A stretch of 9,827 nt of DNA, taken from assembly GCA_018067325.1 (NCBI GenBank), contig JAGPUU010000208.1:1-9827 (forward strand), read 5' to 3'. Source of the stretch: Amphritea sp. GTDB taxonomy: Bacteria; Pseudomonadota; Gammaproteobacteria; Pseudomonadales; Balneatricaceae. A program made the translations under genes and the position numbers. The notes beneath the pieces were generated by a model. The model did no database searches, was not told where the DNA came from, and saw only the letters and a program-made list of their open reading frames with translations. Positions 1-5,171 of this stretch are shown piece after piece; the stretch's first letter is position 1, and each line of letters starts with the position of its first letter.

Positions 1-140
1 CGGGAATCGCAGTCGGTGGTACCGATCTCGGTTTCTGGTTTGCACAGCAAGGTGCCATGTTCGTGTTCATCGCGCAGATTTTTATCTATGCGGCACAAAT
101 GAACAGTCTGGACCGCAAATTCGACGTACACGAAGACTAA
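1..140 (+). CDS. DUF4212 small subunit of sodium:solute symporter, C-terminal part (5' end outside window)
   Basis: Reading in the frame that ends at TAA 138-140 gives 45 codons of an incomplete protein. It contains LGFWFAQQGAMFVFI, a hydrophobic stretch, and the ending MNSLDRKFDVHED. The pattern of GFWFAQQG, a last membrane helix and a short charged tail with LD+KF is typical of the DUF4212 (putative solute:sodium symporter small subunit) family, whose members are short two-helix membrane proteins of about 80-100 residues. The family is almost always found immediately before the large symporter subunit, as here: the stop is 12 nt before the next start, and the TAAGGGGA around the stop also serves as the ribosome-binding site of the next gene. 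It is inferred to be an accessory subunit of the transporter in the inner membrane. The start and first helix lie outside the window. Confidence 0.85.
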   Translation, partial: GIAVGGTDLGFWFAQQGAMFVFIAQIFIYAAQMNSLDRKFDVHED

Positions 141-152
141 GGGGAACAGACA

Positions 153-1961
153 ATGGATCTTCAAACAACAACATATATCATAGTGGGCATAACTTTCGCC
201 CTCTACATCGGCATCGCCATCTGGGCCAAGGCGTCCACTACCGGTGAGTTCTACGCTGCCGGCCGTGGCATCCATCCCGTGGCCAACGGTATGGCAACCG
301 CCGCAGACTGGATGTCGGCCGCTTCCTTCATCTCCATGGCCGGCCTGATCGCCTTCAACGGCTACGGCGCATCGGTCTTCCTGATGGGCTGGACCGGCGG
401 CTACGTGCTGCTGGCGATGCTGCTGGCGCCTTACCTGCGTAAGTTTGGTAAGTTTACAGTGCCTGATTTCGTTGGTGACCGTTATTACTCCCAAACGGCG
501 CGGCTTATTGCGATTGTCTGTACTATCGTAATCTCCTTTACCTACGTTGCTGGTCAGATGCGTGGTGTTGGTATCGTATTCTCTCGTTACCTACACGTTG
601 ATATCAATACTGGTGTTGTTATTGGTATGGCAATCGTATTCTTCTACGCTGTACTAGGTGGAATGAAAGGTATTACCTATACTCAGGTAGCTCAGTACTG
701 CGTACTGATTCTGGCGTTTATGGTTCCAGCGATCTTCATGTCTATGCAGGTTACGGGTCACTTCCTTCCACAGGTTGGTTTGGGTGCGACGCTTGATTCT
801 GGACTGTCTGTTCTGGCAACTCTTGATAAATTGTCGATTGACTTAGGCTTTGCGGAATATACGGCAGGTAAGAAATCGACTGTTGATATCTTCTGTCTGA
901 CTGCTGCTCTGATGGCCGGTACTGCTGGTCTGCCACACGTAATCGTACGTTTCTTCACTGTACCTCGTGTGAAAGATGCTCGTACTTCTGCTGGTTGGGC
1001 ACTGATCTTCATCGCTATCCTGTACACAACAGTACCGGGTGTAGCTGGTTTCGGTCGAGTTAACCTGATCCAAACTATCAACGGCGTTGATAATGCGGGT
1101 ACTTCCTATGAGACTATGCCTGAGTGGTTTAAGAACTGGGAAAATGCTGGTCTGTTGGGTTGGAAAGATTATAACGGTGACGGTAAAGTTCAGTACGCAG
1201 CTGGTGCAGCATTTGATGGCTCTAAAGGTAAGCCAGCATTTGATGGCGATGCTCGTGGTGAGCACGGTGAGCGTGCGGTAACAAACGCATACGCTAATCC
1301 GACTGCTAAGCCAGGTGTTCCGTTTGCGAACGAAGTATACGTTGACCGTGACATCATGGTATTGGCTAACCCTGAGATCGCTCAGTTGCCTAACTGGGTA
1401 ATTGCGTTGGTTGCTGCTGGTGCGGTTGCTGCGGCACTGTCTACTGCAGCGGGTCTGCTGTTGGTAATCTCTACCGCGATTGCGCATGACTTGATGAAGA
1501 CGATTATTAATCCGAATATCTCTGAGAAGCAGGAGTTGATGTACGCTCGTATGGCTGCAGTGGTGGCCATCTGTATAGCAGGTTACTTCGGTATCAATCC
1601 GCCCGGATTCGTGGCGCAGGTAGTGGCACTGGCCTTTGGTCTGGCTTCTTCCTCTGTGTTCCCGGTTATCGTGATGGGTATCTTCAATAAGCGCATGAAC
1701 AAAGAAGGCGCTATCGCAGGTATGTGTGTAGGTCTGGGTTCTACTATGGCTTACATGATCTACTTCACCTTCCTGGGTGGCGATAAAGCGGATCTGTTCC
1801 TAGGTATCTCTACCGGTGGCTTCGGTGCTATTGGTATGGTACTGAACTTTATCGTGGCATATGTTGTTTCAATGATGACTCCTCCTCCTCCAGCGGAGAT
1901 CCAGGATATTGTTGAAAACATCCGTGTACCACGTGGTGCTGGTGAAGCTCACGCGCACTAA
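153..1961 (+). CDS. Sodium:solute symporter large subunit, VC_2705/ActP-like (probable acetate or short monocarboxylate uptake)
   Basis: This 602-residue inner-membrane protein belongs to the SSF (SLC5-like) family and probably takes up acetate or a related monocarboxylate with sodium. Many hydrophobic helices are visible, starting at residues 7-25. Family landmarks are ATAADWMSAASF near residue 50, the SSF signature GGMKGITYTQV at 169-179, and ALSTAAG with S430/T431, which correspond to the Ser-Thr sodium-site pair of PutP-type transporters. Between helices, about residues 307-400 form a long hydrophilic loop with an EF-hand-like DYNGDGKVQ (339-347). The C-terminus is PPPPAEIQDIVENIRVP followed by a His/Ala-rich tail. 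The start ATG has AAGGGGA 8 nt upstream and follows the DUF4212 gene by 12 nt, the usual two-subunit arrangement. Codon usage changes sharply near position 440. Family membership is secure; the substrate is inferred from related systems. Confidence 0.9.
   Translation: MDLQTTTYIIVGITFALYIGIAIWAKASTTGEFYAAGRGIHPVANGMATAADWMSAASFISMAGLIAFNGYGASVFLMGWTGGYVLLAMLLAPYLRKFGKFTVPDFVGDRYYSQTARLIAIVCTIVISFTYVAGQMRGVGIVFSRYLHVDINTGVVIGMAIVFFYAVLGGMKGITYTQVAQYCVLILAFMVPAIFMSMQVTGHFLPQVGLGATLDSGLSVLATLDKLSIDLGFAEYTAGKKSTVDIFCLTAALMAGTAGLPHVIVRFFTVPRVKDARTSAGWALIFIAILYTTVPGVAGFGRVNLIQTINGVDNAGTSYETMPEWFKNWENAGLLGWKDYNGDGKVQYAAGAAFDGSKGKPAFDGDARGEHGERAVTNAYANPTAKPGVPFANEVYVDRDIMVLANPEIAQLPNWVIALVAAGAVAAALSTAAGLLLVISTAIAHDLMKTIINPNISEKQELMYARMAAVVAICIAGYFGINPPGFVAQVVALAFGLASSSVFPVIVMGIFNKRMNKEGAIAGMCVGLGSTMAYMIYFTFLGGDKADLFLGISTGGFGAIGMVLNFIVAYVVSMMTPPPPAEIQDIVENIRVPRGAGEAHAH
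1207..1247 (+). repeat. 14-bp direct repeat inside the symporter insertion loop
   Basis: CAGCATTTGATGGC occurs at 1207-1220 and again at 1234-1247, a period of 27 bp (9 codons). It encodes AAFDG and PAFDG separated by SKGK. This looks like a small in-frame duplication in the hydrophilic loop of the symporter, just after its EF-hand-like motif. Confidence 0.7.
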
Positions 1962-1976
1962 GATCTGAAAAGATCT
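1961..1976 (+). other. Small GNRA-type hairpin at the symporter stop codon
   Basis: AGATCT-GAAA-AGATCT can fold into a 6-bp stem with a GAAA tetraloop directly at the stop codon, 11 nt before the terminator stem. It may be chance or may stabilise the mRNA 3' end. The function is unknown. Confidence 0.35.
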
Positions 1977-1987
1977 GGCTAAAACGC

Positions 1988-2028
1988 AAGGCGCACCAGC
2001 TAGGGTTGGTGCGCCTTTTTGTTTTTTT
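1988..2028 (+). terminator. Rho-independent terminator after the symporter gene
   Basis: The arms AAGGCGCACCAGC and GTTGGTGCGCCTT pair over 13 bp (one G-T wobble) around a TAGG loop. A T-rich tract, TTT-G-TTTTTTT, follows. The site lies 26 nt after the symporter stop and ends the DUF4212-symporter unit, so the next gene probably has its own promoter. I could not identify a convincing sigma-70 promoter in 2029-2111. Confidence 0.93.
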
Positions 2029-2111
2029 GTATTCGGTAAAATTCAACTAGAGTTTCAGCCTAAAGGACTGTATTAGTTCTTTAATCAGAAATTTTGTGAT
2101 TGTTTCAGGTT

Positions 2112-2117
2112 GGAGGG
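2112..2117 (+). promoter_or_regulatory. Shine-Dalgarno site fixing the start of the DUF294 gene
   Basis: GGAGGG lies 7 nt before ATG 2125. A longer reading from TTG 2110 would place this site inside the coding region, so ATG 2125 is the better start. Confidence 0.8.
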
Positions 2118-2124
2118 ATTATCT

Positions 2125-3954
2125 ATGCCATCATCTTTTAAAATGGAAAATATGCCGTTCAGTCTGCTCTCAGAGCGAGAGCAGAGATATCTTCGTTCAA
2201 GCTTGGATATTGGTTACTACCAGGCAGGTGAGATTATTATTGCTGCTGGGAGTGTGCCTGAGGGGGTTTATGTAATACTCAAAGGTCGCGTTGGTGAAAG
2301 TGATGTGACTGAAGAGGGTGAGGAGAAGCAAGAGCAGGTTTTTGTTCACTACACTAATGAAGATTACTTTGGTGGTTGGTCGGCTATTCGCGGTAAGGCA
2401 ATTCATAATTTTATAGCGGAAGAAGAGACAATATGTCACGTGCTGCCAACTAAGGCTTTGTTGGAGTTATGTGCTGGGAATAGTCGTTTTGCAGATTATT
2501 TTCAACAGAGTTTGTCTGCTAAAACTGAGATTCAGGCGCAGGAAGGTGGCGACCAGGACATGGCTGAGTTCATGCTGGCTCAGGTTAAGGATGGTCTGAT
2601 TCGAGAGCCGCTGATCGTCGTTGAGGGTACCTCTATTAGTGAAGCGACCGTGCTGATGCGTGAAAAGCATGCGGACTGTGTATTGGTGAAACGTGGCAAT
2701 CGCTACGGTATGGTAACCGGTACGGATCTGCTGGATGCGGTAGTAATTAAAAGGCTTGAATTGACATCAGATGTCGCTGAAATTGCGAGCTACCGGATTA
2801 TATCTACAACGTCGGATGATTATCTGTTCAATGCGCTGATTACAATGACTCAGCAGCATATCGAACGCGTAGTGGTGATGGATGACAATCAGCTTACCGG
2901 CATCATAGAGCTGACCGATGTGTTGAGTTATTTTTCCAGTCATTCCCATGTTATTGGTTTGCGGATTGAGCGGGCTAAAACCATAGAGGATTTGCATGAA
3001 GCTGCCCATGGTTTGAACGACCTGATAAAGGGGTTAGTGACTCATGGTGTGAAAGCGCGTTTTGCTATGGATCTGATTGCTGCAATGAATGGTCGTGTGA
3101 TTGCAAAGCTGTTTGATCTGATAGTGCCTGTGGATATGCAGCCCCATGTGTGTTTGATTGTTATGGGGAGCGAGGGGCGCGGCGAGCAGATTATGAAGAC
3201 CGATCAGGATAATGCTCTGATCTATCGAGATGGTCTCCAGTGGCCTGGTATGCAGGATACCATGCAGCTCTTTACTGAAACGTTAATTTCGTTTGGTTTT
3301 CCTGAGTGTCCGGGCAATATCATGGTTTCTAATCCTGCCTGGGTTAAGTCGATAGGTCAGTGGACTCAGCAGTTAAGTGACTGGTCTTATCGGTGTGAAG
3401 GTGAGGCGCAGATGAATCTAGCGATTGCGGTTGATGCGCATCCTGTTGCTGGTAATGCAGCGTTGTTCAAAACCTCCAGAAACTGGTTTATGCGTCACCT
3501 ACAAAACAACGATGTGTTTTTCTCTCACTTTGCCAAAGCGTCACTTGAATTCGATACTCCTTTGACTTTCTTTGGGAATCTCAAAGATAAAGGTGAGCTA
3601 GACGTCAAAAAAGCGGGTATCTTTCCTATAGTGCATGGCATTCGAGCAATGGCGTTGCAGTTTAAAATACTGGAAACCAATACCTTCAAACGGATCGAAG
3701 CCCTGGTCGAGATCGGGCAGATGAAGGAGGAGCATGGTCGGGAGCTTGCTGAAGCGCTGGCACTGTTTATTCAGACCCGTTTGAGGCAGCAGGTGAAGCG
3801 AATTGATGATGCGTCAGATGGTGTAGACCAAACGCCTAATATCCTTGAGTTGTCTGCATTGGATAAAATGGAGCGAGACCTGCTTCGAGATGGCATGCAT
3901 ATCGTCAAAGGCTTTAAAAAGAGTCTGACGCTCCGGTATCACCTGGGAGGATAG
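2125..3954 (+). CDS. cNMP-binding-like / CBS pair / DUF294 putative nucleotidyltransferase
   Basis: This is a 609-residue cytoplasmic protein with a recognisable four-part layout. About residues 8-130 form a cyclic-nucleotide-binding-like fold; the usual phosphate cassette is replaced by YFGGWSAIRGKA, without the normal R-A pair. CBS domains follow at about 150-210 and 220-280. The DUF294 nucleotidyltransferase core has GSEGRGEQ at 348-355 and TDQDNA at 359-364, matching the GS...D-x-D motif of GlnD-like enzymes, and the C-terminal DUF294_C helical domain lies at about 460-600. Family members are presumed to transfer a nucleotide to a target in response to ligands of the CBS/cNMP part, but the target is unknown. 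The gene follows the symporter terminator and lies 8 nt before the exonuclease gene. Its usual company with acetate transporters suggests a role in acetate-related regulation; that is inference. Length and motifs look intact. Confidence 0.9.
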   Translation: MPSSFKMENMPFSLLSEREQRYLRSSLDIGYYQAGEIIIAAGSVPEGVYVILKGRVGESDVTEEGEEKQEQVFVHYTNEDYFGGWSAIRGKAIHNFIAEEETICHVLPTKALLELCAGNSRFADYFQQSLSAKTEIQAQEGGDQDMAEFMLAQVKDGLIREPLIVVEGTSISEATVLMREKHADCVLVKRGNRYGMVTGTDLLDAVVIKRLELTSDVAEIASYRIISTTSDDYLFNALITMTQQHIERVVVMDDNQLTGIIELTDVLSYFSSHSHVIGLRIERAKTIEDLHEAAHGLNDLIKGLVTHGVKARFAMDLIAAMNGRVIAKLFDLIVPVDMQPHVCLIVMGSEGRGEQIMKTDQDNALIYRDGLQWPGMQDTMQLFTETLISFGFPECPGNIMVSNPAWVKSIGQWTQQLSDWSYRCEGEAQMNLAIAVDAHPVAGNAALFKTSRNWFMRHLQNNDVFFSHFAKASLEFDTPLTFFGNLKDKGELDVKKAGIFPIVHGIRAMALQFKILETNTFKRIEALVEIGQMKEEHGRELAEALALFIQTRLRQQVKRIDDASDGVDQTPNILELSALDKMERDLLRDGMHIVKGFKKSLTLRYHLGG

Positions 3955-3962
3955 AGCGGAAT

Positions 3963-4589
3963 ATGATTATTCCAAGAACAATAAGAAAAATGAAAGAGCG
4001 TATGGATCATAAAAATGGTCCATACGCTCACCTGTTCGCGCCTTACGAAGGTGACGAAGTTGTTTCTCTAGATTGTGAAACGACAAGCTTGAACGTCAAA
4101 GAGGGTGAAATTCTTTCTATTGGTGCGGTGAAGATAAAAGGGCGCAAGGTGATGACCAGCGATCGGCTGGATATTAAGTTGAAACCGCCTAAAAGTCTGA
4201 CCGGTGACTCAATTAAAATCCATAAAATTCGTGCTGCTGATCTGGTTGATGGTGTCTATATGGATGAGGCGCTGGAAAAGGTGCTGGAGTTTATCGGCAA
4301 TCGTCCTATCCTGGGTTATTACGTCAATTATGATGTGCGGATGCTGGAAAAGTACTTACGGCCTCGATATGGCTTTGGTTTGCCAGGTAAGGCTATCGAA
4401 CTGTCTCATGTATATCATGACATTATTAAGTGGCGCCATGTGGGCGGAGATGTTGATCTGCGTTTTGATACGATCTCTAAGTGCCTCGATATCCCGATGT
4501 TGGAGCGACACACGGCCTTGGGTGATGCTATTACCGTTGCGCTGATGTATGTGCGGCTGAACTATGGTGATCCGCCTAAGGCGGGTTAG
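3963..4589 (+). CDS. DEDDh-type 3'-5' exonuclease (DnaQ-like)
   Basis: This 208-residue protein has all three exonuclease motifs of the DnaQ/epsilon superfamily: Exo I LDCETT with D37 and E39, Exo II NYDVRMLEKYL with D124, and Exo III ERHTALGDA with H183 and D188. These provide the two-metal site for 3'-5' hydrolysis of nucleic acid. The protein is free-standing with no polymerase-binding tail and is not the replicative epsilon subunit; such proteins are often mis-named as such. A basic N-terminal stretch (residues 4-17) precedes the fold. The gene begins 8 nt after the DUF294 stop, with GGAGG 12 nt and AGCGGA 2 nt before the ATG, so the two are probably co-transcribed. A later ATG (residue 10 or 14) is possible. 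A strong terminator follows. Substrate (DNA or RNA) cannot be told from sequence. Confidence 0.9.
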   Translation: MIIPRTIRKMKERMDHKNGPYAHLFAPYEGDEVVSLDCETTSLNVKEGEILSIGAVKIKGRKVMTSDRLDIKLKPPKSLTGDSIKIHKIRAADLVDGVYMDEALEKVLEFIGNRPILGYYVNYDVRMLEKYLRPRYGFGLPGKAIELSHVYHDIIKWRHVGGDVDLRFDTISKCLDIPMLERHTALGDAITVALMYVRLNYGDPPKAG

Positions 4590-4600
4590 AGTAAGACGTC

Positions 4601-4631
4601 AAAAAACAAGCGGGCCTATGGCCCGTTTTTT
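4601..4631 (+). terminator. Rho-independent terminator between the exonuclease gene and the flagellar operon
   Basis: A stem CGGGCC/GGCCCG with a TAT loop (4611-4625) can be extended by AAG/TTT pairs and is followed by TTTTTT. The run AAAAAA at 4601-4606 means it could also work on the opposite strand. It separates the metabolic cluster from fliE. Confidence 0.93.
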
Positions 4632-4672
4632 GCTTTGTATATGGTAGAGATTAATTATTGACATATATTTGT

Positions 4673-4686
4673 GTCATTAAATTGGC
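4673..4686 (+). promoter_or_regulatory. Candidate FleQ/FlrA-type box 1 before fliE
   Basis: GTCATTAAATTGGC fits the published Pseudomonas FleQ consensus GTCaNTAAAtTGAC at all defined positions but one. It overlaps the -24 element of the proposed sigma-54 promoter. A second TTGAC half-site lies at 4658-4662, making TGACA-N8-TGTCA (4659-4676) with the start of this box. The FleQ assignment rests on the consensus as I recall it and is not tested. Confidence 0.5.
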
Positions 4687-4698
4687 GAATAAGTTGTT
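4682..4698 (+). promoter_or_regulatory. Candidate sigma-54 (-24/-12) promoter of the fliE operon
   Basis: TTGGC at 4682-4686 and TTGTT at 4694-4698 are spaced so that the GG (4684-4685) and the -12 pair (4696-4697) are separated by 10 nt, as sigma-54 RNA polymerase requires. The -12 pair is GT instead of the usual GC, and the middle of the -24 element is poor. Predicted transcription start is near 4709, giving a leader of about 54 nt. Sigma-54 control of fliE operons is the rule in Pseudomonas and Vibrio, which supports the call. Confidence 0.5.
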
Positions 4699-4705
4699 TT
4701 GTAGC

Positions 4706-4733
4706 TTGCTAAGTGGCGGTTCAAACTTATAAT
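4706..4733 (+). promoter_or_regulatory. Candidate sigma-70 promoter of the fliE operon
   Basis: TTGCTA (4706-4711) and a perfect TATAAT (4728-4733) are separated by 16 nt. The start would be near 4740, about 22 nt before the fliE ATG and inside the second FleQ-type box, so bound regulator should block it. The region is AT-rich, so the match could be chance. Confidence 0.4.
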
Positions 4734-4747
4734 GTCAATATATTGCC
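4734..4747 (+). promoter_or_regulatory. Candidate FleQ/FlrA-type box 2 in the fliE leader
   Basis: GTCAATATATTGCC matches the FleQ consensus GTCaNTAAAtTGAC at all but two defined positions and contains the perfect palindrome CAATATATTG (4736-4745). It is centred 61 bp from box 1, close to six helical turns, with the proposed promoters between. FleQ is known to bind near or downstream of transcription starts of flagellar promoters in Pseudomonas. Confidence 0.45.
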
Positions 4748-4753
4748 ATTGTT

Positions 4754-4757
4754 GAGG
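4754..4757 (+). promoter_or_regulatory. Shine-Dalgarno site fixing the fliE start
   Basis: GAGG ends 5 nt before ATG 4763. The in-frame GTG at 4757 would have no free upstream site, so ATG 4763 is preferred. Confidence 0.7.
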
Positions 4758-4762
4758 TGGGT

Positions 4763-5116
4763 ATGATTGAACGTGCAGACATAAATTCAGTGTTGCAGCA
4801 GATGCGTGAGCTAAAAACGCAGGCTCAACAAGGTCTTTCGCCTGACTTGAATCGTCCTCAGGGAATTCGACCTGTTGTTGATACGCAGGGGGGCGAGAGT
4901 TTTGCTGATCTGTTTAAAGGCGCGATAGAGGGTGTTAATAATTCTCAGGCACAGGCTAAAAGTCTGGCGACTGCGTATGAGAAAGGTGTGGAAGGGGTCG
5001 ACCTGCACCAGGTTATGATCAGTATGGAAAAAGCGTCGGTTTCTTTTCAGGCGCTGACTCAGGTGCGGAATCGAATGGTTTCTGCCTATGAAGATGTTAT
5101 GAAAATGCCGATTTGA
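4763..5116 (+). CDS. fliE: Flagellar hook-basal body protein FliE
   Basis: This small protein of 117 residues joins the MS-ring to the proximal rod of the flagellar basal body. It is exported without a cleaved signal peptide by the flagellar type III apparatus. The C-terminal half is diagnostic: GVDLHQVMISMEKASVSFQ, then LTQVRNRMVSAYEDVMKMPI, matching the conserved FliE ending (KASVSFQ...VRN+LVSAYQ-IM-MP). The N-terminal part INSVLQQMRELKTQA is a typical amphipathic helix, with a disordered linker between. Length is normal for the family (about 100-115). It is the first gene of the fliEFGHI operon and is preceded by the candidate sigma-54/FleQ control region. A 55-nt gap, the only one in the operon, follows before fliF. 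Confidence 0.96.
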   Translation: MIERADINSVLQQMRELKTQAQQGLSPDLNRPQGIRPVVDTQGGESFADLFKGAIEGVNNSQAQAKSLATAYEKGVEGVDLHQVMISMEKASVSFQALTQVRNRMVSAYEDVMKMPI

Positions 5117-5125
5117 TTTAATTGG

Positions 5126-5166
5126 TCAGTTTAGAATAATAATCAGACGTAATATCAGGAAACTGA
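5126..5166 (+). repeat. 7-bp inverted repeat in the fliE-fliF gap
   Basis: TCAGTTT (5126-5132) and AAACTGA (5160-5166) are perfect inverted copies around a 27-nt AT-rich loop. The 3' arm overlaps the end of the AGGA (5157-5160) that is the likely fliF ribosome-binding site and ends 5 nt before the fliF ATG. If formed, the hairpin could reduce fliF translation. The stem is short and the loop long, so this is tentative. Confidence 0.35.
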
Positions 5167-5171
5167 GCTAG

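Noticed and set aside
843..1487. Open frame of 214 codons on the minus strand across the symporter gene
   Set aside because: It lies wholly antisense to a clear SSF transporter. The product is rich in Ser, Arg and Cys with no recognisable domain and no good ribosome-binding site.
2029..2111. A promoter for the DUF294-exonuclease unit
   Set aside because: TTTAAT and TATTAG fragments occur, but none has a matching -35 at 16-18 nt. A promoter must exist here or readthrough occurs, but I cannot place it.
2110..2124. TTG 2110 as the start of the DUF294 protein
   Set aside because: The GGAGGG site lies within these codons and is ideally spaced for ATG 2125.
4204..4545. Second + strand open frame inside the exonuclease gene
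   Set aside because: It lies in another frame of an intact DEDDh exonuclease; the hydrophobic, Trp/Cys-rich translation is a frame-shift artefact.
4658..4687. Perfect TTGACA (4658-4663) as a sigma-70 -35 element
   Set aside because: No acceptable -10 sequence lies 16-18 nt downstream (the bases there are ATTGGC-like). It is better read as a half-site of the regulator repeat.
4678..4693. Sigma-28 (FliA) promoter from TTAAA plus GGCGAATAA
   Set aside because: The two parts are almost adjacent, whereas FliA promoters need about 15 nt between them, and fliE is not usually FliA-dependent.
4714..4728. TGGCGG at 4714-4719 as a sigma-54 -24 element
   Set aside because: The bases at the required -12 position are TT, so the spacing rule fails.
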